From assembly GCF_031458235.1 (NCBI RefSeq), contig NZ_JAVDYB010000001.1, forward strand, positions 7,134,501-7,198,500: a DNA stretch of 64,000 nucleotides, read 5' to 3'. Shown here piece by piece: positions 1-7,060 of the stretch (the stretch's first letter is position 1; every line of letters begins with the position of its first letter). Made by a program: the position numbers and the translations under genes. Under the pieces are notes generated by a model. The model was not told the origin of the DNA, did not search any database, and saw nothing but the letters and a program-made list of their open reading frames with translations. Source of the DNA: Catenuloplanes atrovinosus (GTDB lineage: Bacteria; Actinomycetota; Actinomycetes; Mycobacteriales; Micromonosporaceae).

Positions 1-813
1 GCCCTGTCCGAGTTCGTCGCCGAGGATGAGGCTGAGGTAGCTCGGCACCGCGCCCACGCAGAGCCCGAGCGCGCCGAGGGCGATCATCACGAGGTAGAAC
101 GTGCGGATCCGCCGCAGCCGCGCGAACGTGGCGCGCAGCGTCACGGGCCGGGCGAGCGGAACCGGCACCGGGTCGTCGCCGAGCAGCGCCTCCCGCTCGA
201 CGTGCCCGCGGACCGGCTCGCGCAGGCGCAGCGCGGCCACGCCGAGCAGGATCGCCGGCACCGCCAGCAGGACGAACGCCCACCGCCACGCCTCCTGCCC
301 GGCGGGCACGGCGGCCGCGACGGCCGTGGCCAGCAGCGGGCCGATCACGATGCCCAGCGGTTGCGCGCCGCGGTGCAGGCCGAGCACCCGGCCGCGGCCG
401 GCCGGCGGATAGGCGTCGGTCAGCAGCGAGACCTGGATCGGGCCCTCGTTGGCCTTGCCGGCGCCCGCGCCGATCCGGATCGCGGCCAGCTGCCACAGGC
501 TCTGCGCCAGGCCGAGCAGCGCGGCGGCGACGGCCCAGACGAACGTGCAGACGCCGACGATCACGGTGCGCCGGCGCCGGTCGCCGAGCAGGCCGAGCGG
601 CAGTGCGCCGAGCGCCACCATGACCGCGGCCAGCTGGCCGACCACGACGGTCGCCTCCGAGGTGAGGCCCAGCGTGTCGCGGATGTCGGGTGCGAACACG
701 ATGAACATCGCGTTGTCGACGGTGTCCAGCAGCTGCAGCCCGACGAGCACGGCCAGCGTCGCGGGTCCGCCGGTGGACAGGACCTTGCGGAAGGTCATGG
801 TTGGCGCGGTCAT
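1..813 (-). CDS. MFS transporter, 3' end outside window
   Basis: The first ~270 residues of a major facilitator superfamily permease, an integral membrane drug or metabolite exporter driven by the proton gradient; its C-terminal part lies beyond the window. Successive hydrophobic segments are visible, and the loop between TM2 and TM3 carries a GLLGDRRRRT stretch (residues 74-83) matching MFS motif A. The ATG at 811-813 was chosen because an AAGGGGG-type ribosome binding site lies just upstream on the minus strand. It is divergent from the SDR gene at 900, with a shared 86-bp region holding an inverted repeat. The substrate cannot be told; the DHA2-like quinolone/drug group is the nearest guess. 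Confidence 0.85.
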   Translation of the reverse strand, partial: MTAPTMTFRKVLSTGGPATLAVLVGLQLLDTVDNAMFIVFAPDIRDTLGLTSEATVVVGQLAAVMVALGALPLGLLGDRRRRTVIVGVCTFVWAVAAALLGLAQSLWQLAAIRIGAGAGKANEGPIQVSLLTDAYPPAGRGRVLGLHRGAQPLGIVIGPLLATAVAAAVPAGQEAWRWAFVLLAVPAILLGVAALRLREPVRGHVEREALLGDDPVPVPLARPVTLRATFARLRRIRTFYLVMIALGALGLCVGAVPSYLSLILGDELGQG

Positions 814-831
814 CGAGGCCCCCTTGAATCT

Positions 832-868
832 CTGTGTTGGCTAGCATAGAACAAGTCATGCAACACAG
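832..868. promoter_or_regulatory. Inverted repeat between divergent MFS and SDR genes
   Basis: CTGTGTTG (832-839) and CAACACAG (861-868) are exact reverse complements with a 21-nt spacer, centred in the short divergent intergenic region. This is the layout of a regulator site acting on both genes. The TetR gene at 1709-2326 is the obvious candidate binder, but that link is inference. Confidence 0.4.
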
Positions 869-899
869 GAACTGATGTGCGTCGAAAAGGGGTTAACTC

Positions 900-1712
900 G
901 TGAGGGAATGGACGGGATCGGTCGCCTTCATCACCGGCGGCGGCCAGGGCATCGGCCTGGGCATCGCGCGGTCACTGGGCCGGCGCGGCGTGCGACTGGC
1001 GCTGGCCGACATCGACGAGGCCGCGCTGGCCCGCGCCGCGGACGAGTTGTCGCGGGTGACGACCGTGGAGACGGTACGGCTGGACGTGCGGGACCGGGCC
1101 GCGTTCGCGGTGGCGGCCGACCACGTCGAGTCGACGCTCGGGCCGGTGGGCCTGCTGTTCAACAACGCGGGCATCGTGCCGTACTCGCCGGTGGCGGAGC
1201 TGCGCTACGAGAAGTGGGACCTGGCGCTCGGCGTCAACCTGACCGGCGTGATCAACGGTGTCCAGACGTTCCTGCCCCGCATGATCGAGCGCGGGGCAGG
1301 AGGGTACATCGTGAACACCTCGTCCGGCGCCGGCCTGGTGGCCGACGCGAACGTGCTGTACGCGACCGCGAAATTCGCGGTGGTGGGTCTGTCCGAGTCG
1401 CTGCGCGCCGCGGCGAGCCGGTACGACATCGACGTCAGCGTGCTCTGCCCCGGCCCGGTCGACACCGCGATCGTGCGCAACACCGCGACCTCGGACGGGG
1501 GCACCGCCATCACGCTGGCCGACGACGTCCGCCCGGGCGTGGAGGAGTTCCTCAGGTCCGGCGCGGACATCGACTCCGTCGGCGAGATGGTGGTCGCGGG
1601 CATGGAGGCCCGGTCACTGTGGATCCACACCGGCGACCTGATCCGGCCCTACCTGGAGAAGCGGATGACCGACCTGCTCGCCTCCGTCCCGGCGCCGGCC
1701 GGCAAACCCTAG
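900..1712 (+). CDS. SDR family oxidoreductase
   Basis: Classical short-chain dehydrogenase/reductase, 270 residues, expected to be a cytoplasmic NAD(P)-dependent alcohol/ketone oxidoreductase. Visible signatures are the Rossmann glycine motif TGGGQGIG (residues 12-19), NNAG (88-91), a catalytic Ser near 141-142 and the YxxxK pair Tyr154/Lys158. Starts at GTG behind AAAAGGGG. It is divergent from an MFS exporter and convergent with a TetR regulator: its TAG stop (1710-1712) and the TetR stop on the other strand share the same CTAG. The exporter/SDR/TetR grouping suggests a small ligand-induced detoxification or modification unit. Substrate unknown. Confidence 0.9.
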   Translation: MREWTGSVAFITGGGQGIGLGIARSLGRRGVRLALADIDEAALARAADELSRVTTVETVRLDVRDRAAFAVAADHVESTLGPVGLLFNNAGIVPYSPVAELRYEKWDLALGVNLTGVINGVQTFLPRMIERGAGGYIVNTSSGAGLVADANVLYATAKFAVVGLSESLRAAASRYDIDVSVLCPGPVDTAIVRNTATSDGGTAITLADDVRPGVEEFLRSGADIDSVGEMVVAGMEARSLWIHTGDLIRPYLEKRMTDLLASVPAPAGKP

Positions 1713-2326
1713 ACCCAGAGGTCGGCGAGGTTCTTGTCGATCAGCGTGGCGATCGACTGCAGGCTCTCGCCGAGGTCGAAGCTCTCCGGGTCGATCAGCG
1801 CCTGGAGATGGATGCCGACCATCGCGCCGTTGAGGGCCGCCGCGAAGACGCGTTCCCGGCGCGCGGCGGTCTCCGGGTCCACTCCGGCGGGGCGGCGCGC
1901 GCGCAGCCAGTCCGCGAGCCCGTCCCGCCGCCGGCCGAGGAACTGCCGGTACTGCTCGCGCACCGCGCCCGTACCGCGGATGGCCTCGGGCAGGATGGTG
2001 AACATCAGGGCCGAGTTGCCGGTGCTCAGCAGCGCGGCCGAGTCCTCGAACAGCTCGGTGAGCGGCGGCACGGTCTGATAGCGCTCCGCCGACATCAGGC
2101 GCTCGACCGCGCGCTCGACGACCGCCATCACTAGGCCGTTCTTGTTCTTGAAGTGCCAGGGGATCGAGCCGCGGCTGATGCCGGAGCGCTCCGCGATGTC
2201 CACGAAGGACGTGCGGTCCAGCCCGCGCTCCGCGAACAACTCCTCGGCCGCGTCCAGGATGCGGCGCCGGCTCTCGTCACCGATCTCGTCGATCCGGCGC
2301 CGTCCCTGGGAACTCACGAGGGTCAT
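1709..2326 (-). CDS. TetR family transcriptional regulator
   Basis: About 205 residues. The N-terminal third is a typical TetR DNA-binding domain: a first helix followed by the helix-turn-helix around residues 37-62, ending in a conserved Trp-His-Phe before the dimer/ligand domain. The reading frame stays open to 2404, but the ATG at 2324-2326 matches the usual domain boundary and has CACTGT six bases upstream, compatible with leaderless transcription. It sits end-to-end with the SDR gene and probably controls the SDR/MFS promoter region, which contains an 8-bp inverted repeat. Ligand unknown. Confidence 0.88.
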   Translation of the reverse strand: MTLVSSQGRRRIDEIGDESRRRILDAAEELFAERGLDRTSFVDIAERSGISRGSIPWHFKNKNGLVMAVVERAVERLMSAERYQTVPPLTELFEDSAALLSTGNSALMFTILPEAIRGTGAVREQYRQFLGRRRDGLADWLRARRPAGVDPETAARRERVFAAALNGAMVGIHLQALIDPESFDLGESLQSIATLIDKNLADLWV

Positions 2327-2403
2327 CCTAGGACAGTGTCCCCGGACCGTCGGTGAGGGAAGCGACATCGGACCGCAACACTTCATCGCTAGATCCAGAT
2401 ACA

Positions 2404-2413
2404 TAAGATCTTA
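2404..2413. promoter_or_regulatory. TAAGATCTTA palindrome upstream of M6 protease
   Basis: A perfect 10-bp AT-rich palindrome in an otherwise GC-rich sequence, 64 bp before the protease GTG and 77 bp before the TetR ATG. It could be part of the divergent promoter or an operator. No partner site was found. Confidence 0.25.
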
Positions 2414-2477
2414 GGCTGTCTCTCCAGACCGGCCCGGCACCCGAGGGCCGGCAGCTGGAGGGAAGGAGCCTGCCCTC

Positions 2478-4283
2478 GTGAAGAGGCAACTCAGCGTGGT
2501 CGTGGCCGGAACCCTGGTCGCGGCCCTGGTGGCGGCACCGGCGGAGGCCGCACCGAGCGCACTCACCACGGACGTGGAACCCACGGCCGTGCTGGGTGAG
2601 GACAATCTGCCGCACCCGCTCGCCGAGCAGCGCGAGGCGGAGCGGACCGAGGCGCTCGAAAAGCTCATCGCGGGTACGACGACCACGGAGCGGCGGAACG
2701 GGTCCGAGGTGATCCGGCTCGGCGGCAACCGGTTCGTCGAGTACCGCAAGAAGGAGACCAAGACCGACCCGGTCCTGACGTTCCTGGTCGAGTTCGGCGA
2801 CCGGATCTACCCGCGTGCCGGTGGGACGCCCGGGCCGCTGCACAACGCGATCCCGGAGCCGGACCGGGTGTGGGACGGCGGCGCCACCGACGACAACACC
2901 ACGATCTGGGAGCCGGACTTCAGCCCGGCCCACTACGAGGACCTGCTGTTCGCCAAGAACTAGGAGTCGATGGCGAACTTCTACTACAAGCAGTCCGGTG
3001 GCCGGTACACGGTCGGCGGTGACGTCTCCGAGTGGGTGACGGTCCCCTACAACGAGGCGCGGTACGGCAGCAACGCCGTGCCGCAGAGCGACGGCTACTG
3101 GAACTTCGTCAAGGACAGCGCCACCGCCTGGTACCAGGCGCAGCTCGCCGCCGGGCAGACGCCCGAGCAGGTGAAGGCGTACCTGACGTCGTTCGACAGC
3201 TGGGACCGTGACGACTTCGACGACGACGGCGACTTCAACGAGCCGGACGGGTACGTCGACCACTTCCAGGCCGTGCACGCCGGCATGGGCGAGGAGGCCG
3301 GCGGCGGCGCCGAGGGGACGGACGCGATCTGGGCGCACCGCTGGTACGCGTTCTCCAACCTGCGCGGCACCGCCGGCCCGGCCGGCAACCTGGCCGGCGG
3401 CGTGCAGATCGGCGACACCGGCATCTGGATCGGCGACTACACCACCGAGCCGGAGAACGGCGGCCTCGGCGTCTTCGTCCACGAGTACGGTCACGACCTG
3501 GGCCTGCCGGACCTCTACGACACGGCCGGCGGCGAGAACGGCACCGGCTTCTGGTCCGTGATGTCCTCCGGCTCGTGGCTCGGCCGCGGCAACCCGACGA
3601 TCGGCTCCACGCCCGGCTACATGGGCGCCTGGGAGAAGATCTGGCTCGGCTGGTCCGACTTCGTCACGGTGAACCCGGGGAGGTCGAAGTACGTGACGCT
3701 GGGCAGCGCGGCCTACGGTGACGGCATCCTGCCGGAGGCGGTGGTCATCCCGCTGGCCGACGGCGGCTACTACGCCGCGGAGTACCGCTCCTACACCGGA
3801 TACGACGAGACGCTCCGGCTCGGGCCGTACAACTGGGGCTGGGCGAACTCGCGGCCGGACTGGGCCGAGCGCTTCCCGTACCAGGACGGCCTGCTGATCT
3901 GGTACGTCAACCCCGCGGTGGGGAACAACAACACCAGCGTCCACCCCGGCACCGGACTGACGCTGCCGGTCGACGCGCGCCCCGCGCCGATCACGTTCCC
4001 GGACGGCACGCTGCTCAGCAACCGCCGCCAGCCGTTCGACGCCACGTTCGGCCTGCAGGCGACGGACCCGGTGACGTTCCACCGCAACGGTGAGCCGGTC
4101 TCGGTGCCCCGGCGACCCGCGATCCCGGTCTTCGACGACTCGGACCCGCTGCGCTACTGGAACGCCGCCAACCCGCAGCACTCGGTCAAGGTGGCCGGCG
4201 CGGGCGTGAAGATCGAGGTCAAGACGCAGCTCGGCGGCCTGGTCCCGCTGATGACGCTGAAGGTGACCCCGCCCGCGAAGTGA
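2478..4283 (+). pseudogene. M6 (immune inhibitor A-like) secreted metalloprotease interrupted by an in-frame TAG
   Basis: Secreted zinc endopeptidase of the InhA/M6 family in two same-frame pieces. The first piece (GTG 2478 to TAG 2961-2963) has an SD GGAAGGAG, a signal peptide of about 24 residues ending in Ala-rich sequence, and the propeptide plus start of the mature enzyme. Reading continues without frame change into 2964-4283, whose sequence is the expected continuation and holds the zinc motif HEYGH (residues 171-175 counted from the ATG at 2970) and the rest of the catalytic domain. Read through, the product would be about 600 residues. The stop overlaps AGGAG three bases before the ATG at 2970, so reinitiation is conceivable but would give a protein without a signal peptide. 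Either a decayed gene, a sequencing error or a readthrough case. Confidence 0.8.
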
Positions 4284-4287
4284 CCGC

Positions 4288-4321
4288 GTGAGGGCCCGGC
4301 GCTCCCCCGCCGGGCCCTCAC
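4288..4321. terminator. Bidirectional hairpin terminator
   Basis: GTGAGGGCCCGGCG (4288-4301), six-base loop, then the exact reverse complement (4308-4321). A 14-bp perfect stem lying between the convergent ends of the M6 protease and the SDR gene. There is no strong T-run. Confidence 0.75.
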
Positions 4322-4326
4322 CGCCG

Positions 4327-5061
4327 TCAGACGATCCCGCCGTTGGCGCGGACCACCTGGCCGTTGATCCAGCGGCCGGGCCCGGCCAGGAACGCGACCA
4401 CCTCGGCCGCGTCCTCCGGCGTGCCGAGCCGCTCCAGCGGCGGCTGCTTGGCCATGTGGTCGATCGTGGCCTGGTCCTTGCCGTCGAAGAAGAACGAGGT
4501 CGCGGTCGGGCCGGGCGCCACCGCGTTGACCGTGATGTCCCGGCCGCGCATCTCCCGTGCGATCACCATGGTCATCGCCTCCACCGCGCCCTTGCTGGCC
4601 ACGTACGCCGCGTAGCCGGGCAGTCCGAGGCCGATCACCGAGGTGGAGAAGTTGATGATCGAGCCGCCGTTCCGGACGCGCCGGGCGGCCTGCTGGGAGA
4701 CCACGAACGCGCCCCGGATGTTGACCCGGTGCACCCGGTCCAGCGTGTCCAGGTCGTACTCGGCGATCGGCGCGAGCACCATGATGCCGGCCGCGTTGAC
4801 GACCACGTCCACGCCGCCGAAGCTCGCCTCGGCCGCGTCGAACACGGCCGTGACGTCCGCCTCCTCGGCCACGTCCGCCTGGACCGCGATGGCCCGGCCG
4901 CCGGCCGTGGTGATCTCCTTGACCACCGTCTCCGCCTCGGCCTGCTTCCCGACGTAGACCACTACGATCGCGTACCCGTCCGCGGCGAGGCGCAGCGCCG
5001 TCTGCCGCCCGATGCCCCGGGATCCGCCGGTCACGATCGCCACCCGGGTGTTCTCCGCCAT
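4327..5061 (-). CDS. SDR family oxidoreductase (FabG-like)
   Basis: A 244-residue classical SDR resembling 3-oxoacyl-ACP reductases and glucose 1-dehydrogenases. Cofactor motif TGGSRGIG (residues 11-18), NAAG near 89-92, catalytic Ser around 139-141, Tyr153 and Lys157. Two ATGs compete; the one at 5061 has GAGGGG at ideal spacing (7 nt), while the one at 5067 would sit on top of it. Lies downstream of a second SDR on the same strand with a 70-bp gap rich in CGCTAAC repeats, so the two may share control. Substrate cannot be inferred. Confidence 0.9.
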   Translation of the reverse strand: MAENTRVAIVTGGSRGIGRQTALRLAADGYAIVVVYVGKQAEAETVVKEITTAGGRAIAVQADVAEEADVTAVFDAAEASFGGVDVVVNAAGIMVLAPIAEYDLDTLDRVHRVNIRGAFVVSQQAARRVRNGGSIINFSTSVIGLGLPGYAAYVASKGAVEAMTMVIAREMRGRDITVNAVAPGPTATSFFFDGKDQATIDHMAKQPPLERLGTPEDAAEVVAFLAGPGRWINGQVVRANGGIV

Positions 5062-5094
5062 GATCATTCCCCTCTCGCATCAGCGCTTCGATGA

Positions 5095-5136
5095 CGTCGA
5101 TACTAACGCTAACACAAGGACGTTATCGACGCTAAC
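5095..5136. promoter_or_regulatory. Candidate operator: inverted and direct repeats
   Basis: CGTCGATA (5095-5102) and TATCGACG (5124-5131) form an exact 8-bp inverted repeat. CGCTAAC occurs at 5107-5113 and again at 5130-5136, the latter overlapping the stop of the upstream SDR. Such arrays are common where TetR/MerR-type regulators bind. No regulator gene is adjacent, so the binder is unknown. Confidence 0.4.
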
Positions 5137-5911
5137 GACCGAGAGCTGCACCACCGTTGACCTGCACGACCTGCGCGGTCACGTAGCCCGCACCGGGCGA
5201 GGCCAGCCAGTGCACGGTCTCCGCGACGTCGACCACCGTGCCGGCCCGGCCGTTGTGCGTCTGGCGCAGCAGCCGCTCGCGGCGCTCGTCGGTCATGCCG
5301 TCGCCGAAGAACTCGGTGCCCTCCACATACCCGGGCGCCACCACGTTCACCGTGATGCCGCGCGGGCCGAGCGCGGACGACAGATCGAACGCGTACGGAT
5401 GCAGCGCCGCCTTCGCCGCGCCGTAGGAGCCGTTGCCCGACCCCCGGTACGCCGCGATCGAGCTCAGCAGCACGATCCGCCCGCCGTCCGTGAGCACGTC
5501 CGCCAACGCCTCGACCAGCAGCACCGCGGTGAGCACGTTGGACTCGAAGTTGCCCTGCCAGTGCTCCCGCACGGTGAGCAGCCGGTCCAGCTCGGGACGG
5601 CCGGTGTCGTGCGCGCTCGGCGGGCCCTGCCGCGTCACGTTCCCGCCCGCGTTCGCCACCACCACGTCGACCCGGCCGTGACGCTCGACGACCTCGTCGC
5701 GTACCCGCAGCGCCTGATCCGTGTCGGTGAGGTCGGCCGCGATCGCGTGCACCGAGCCGGAGCCCTGCGCCTCGATCCCCGCCGCGGCGCGGTCCAGCAC
5801 GTCCGCGCGCCGGCCGACGATCACCACGTCCGCCGCGTCGCGCGCGAACCGCGCGGCCACCGCCTGTCCCGTGCCGGTACCGCCGCCACTGACCACCACG
5901 ACCCGCCCCAT
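5132..5911 (-). CDS. SDR family oxidoreductase
   Basis: A 259-residue SDR. It has a Rossmann motif SGGGTGTG (residues 8-15), an NAGG tetrad (87-90), Ser150/151, Tyr163 and Lys167, all in the right places for an active NAD(P)-dependent enzyme. Start at ATG 5909-5911 is set by GGGAGG five bases upstream; longer readings would run into the bL36 gene and its Zur box. Transcribed away from bL36 and towards the second SDR. Function beyond oxidoreductase is not visible. Confidence 0.88.
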   Translation of the reverse strand: MGRVVVVSGGGTGTGQAVAARFARDAADVVIVGRRADVLDRAAAGIEAQGSGSVHAIAADLTDTDQALRVRDEVVERHGRVDVVVANAGGNVTRQGPPSAHDTGRPELDRLLTVREHWQGNFESNVLTAVLLVEALADVLTDGGRIVLLSSIAAYRGSGNGSYGAAKAALHPYAFDLSSALGPRGITVNVVAPGYVEGTEFFGDGMTDERRERLLRQTHNGRAGTVVDVAETVHWLASPGAGYVTAQVVQVNGGAALGR

Positions 5912-5937
5912 AGCGCCCTCCCGGAATATCGCCAAGC

Positions 5938-5952
5938 TGAAAATCATTGTCA
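5938..5952 (+). promoter_or_regulatory. Zur box upstream of bL36
   Basis: TGAAAATCATTGTCA is a near-palindrome that matches the actinobacterial zinc-uptake regulator consensus TGAAAATCATTTTCA at 14 of 15 positions. It ends 5 bp before the ATG of the cysteine-free bL36 gene, where bound Zur would block transcription in zinc-replete cells. Confidence 0.85.
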
Positions 5953-5957
5953 GAAAC

Positions 5958-6080
5958 ATGAAGGTACGCAGCTCACTCAGGTCACTCGCCCGCAAGCCCG
6001 GCTCGCAGGTGGTCCGCCGCCGCGGCCGCGTCACGGTCGTCAACCGCCGCAACCCCCGCTGGAACGGCCGGCAGGGCTAG
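5958..6080 (+). CDS. rpmJ: Ribosomal protein bL36, zinc-independent (C-) paralogue
   Basis: A 40-residue, strongly basic protein with the unmistakable bL36 pattern: [12 protein letters not shown] at the start, a central [11 protein letters not shown], and [12 protein letters not shown] at the end. It contains no cysteine, whereas the standard bL36 binds zinc through CxxC and C/H ligands. C- paralogues replace the zinc form in the 50S subunit during zinc starvation, releasing zinc. The Zur box directly upstream fits that role. No good SD precedes the ATG, so a leaderless or weak start is likely. The zinc-binding copy would be expected elsewhere in the genome. Confidence 0.93.
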   Translation: MKVRSSLRSLARKPGSQVVRRRGRVTVVNRRNPRWNGRQG

Positions 6081-6233
6081 GACGGGCCTGTGGATCTCGT
6101 CGAGCCGAGGCGAGGTGCGGGTGTCGTCCGGCGTGCGGCGCGGAAGTCCACATACTGCTTCCCCGACGTGCGGGCAGGCGGCACCCGGGCCACGCCCGAG
6201 GCCGGCGAAGATCCGCAAGCCGCGCCGGTCGCC

Positions 6234-6923
6234 CTAGAAGTGCTTGCGCAGCGCGGTGAACGACGGCAGCTCGAGCACGCCGGTGTCGGCCGGGTCGAGG
6301 GCGGCGTGCTCCAGCTCCCAGGTGTGCGGGTGCGGGATGAAGACCGCGTTCCACCCGGCCCGGCGCGCCGGGATGATGTCCGACTTCGGAGAGTTCCCGA
6401 TCATCCAGGTGTCGGCCGGGTCGAACGCCATCGACTCGGTCAGCCGCAGGTAGGTGGCGAGGTCCTTCTCCCGCACCACGTGCACGCTGCCGAAGTGCCC
6501 GGCCAGCCCGGAGGCGGCCAGCTTCCGGCGCTGCTCCGCGTCGTCGCCCTTGGTCAGCAGCGCCAGCTCGTGCCGGGTGCCGAGGTCGGCGAGCGTCTCC
6601 GCGACCTCCGGCATCAGCTCGACCCGGTCGAAGACCAGCGCGGCGGCCAGCTCCTCGATCTCGCGGCGCTCCGCCTCGGTGGCCGGGCGCTCGTGCAGCC
6701 GCTCGAAGCACTCCCGCAGGTTGCGCAGGAAGACGCGGCTGCCGTACCCGTAGGTGGCCGCGTTGGCGCGCTCGACGTCGTTGAGCACGGCGCGGATCGC
6801 GGCGTGCTCCAGCGTGGGGTGCGCCAGCCAGGCGAGGAAGTCGTCGACCACGCGGATGAAGAGGATGTTGTTCTCCCACAGCGTGTCGTCCGCATCGAAG
6901 ACCAGGGTGCCCATGCCGGACAT
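6234..6923 (-). CDS. HAD family hydrolase
   Basis: A 229-residue haloacid dehalogenase-superfamily phosphatase. Motif I is FDADDTLW with nucleophile Asp10 and Asp12, motif II is the LLTKGD stretch, and motifs III/IV lie in the IGNSPKSDI segment, where a Lys and Asp are present. The helical cap lies between motifs I and II. Homologous proteins are usually annotated as generic HAD or phosphoglycolate-like phosphatases. ATGs at 6923 and 6914 are both possible and neither has a convincing SD. Divergent from the GH106-like glycosidase. Confidence 0.85.
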   Translation of the reverse strand: MSGMGTLVFDADDTLWENNILFIRVVDDFLAWLAHPTLEHAAIRAVLNDVERANAATYGYGSRVFLRNLRECFERLHERPATEAERREIEELAAALVFDRVELMPEVAETLADLGTRHELALLTKGDDAEQRRKLAASGLAGHFGSVHVVREKDLATYLRLTESMAFDPADTWMIGNSPKSDIIPARRAGWNAVFIPHPHTWELEHAALDPADTGVLELPSFTALRKHF

Positions 6924-6967
6924 CCGATCACGCGGCCGGATCGGTGTCGCGCGGGTTTCCTGAGGTA

Positions 6968-6997
6968 TTGACCACAGACCCGGTCCGTTCCTATGGT
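6968..6997 (+). promoter_or_regulatory. Sigma-70-type promoter for the GH106-like gene
   Basis: TTGACC (6968-6973), an 18-bp spacer and TATGGT (6992-6997) make a good housekeeping promoter. Transcription would begin near 7004, just before the palindrome at 7016-7027. Confidence 0.6.
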
Positions 6998-7015
6998 CGT
7001 ATCAACCGACGTTGT

Positions 7016-7027
7016 TGAAACGTTTCA
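7016..7027. promoter_or_regulatory. LacI-family operator TGAAACGTTTCA
   Basis: A perfect 12-bp palindrome with central CG, the hallmark of LacI/CcpA-type sugar regulators. It lies about 12 bp downstream of the predicted transcription start and 34 bp before the glycosidase ATG, a classical repression position. No LacI gene is in the window. Confidence 0.7.
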
Positions 7028-7060
7028 CGAACCCGGCGGGCACCCGGGGAAAGGTCGGAC

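Noticed and set aside
2328-4181. A 617-residue minus-strand open frame opposite the M6 protease
   Set aside because: Arg/Val-rich translation without motifs, antisense to a clear HExxH protease; typical shadow frame of GC-rich coding DNA.
5982-6218. Minus-strand open frame across bL36 and the following intergenic region
   Set aside because: Antisense to a certain ribosomal protein gene and without SD or recognisable motifs.
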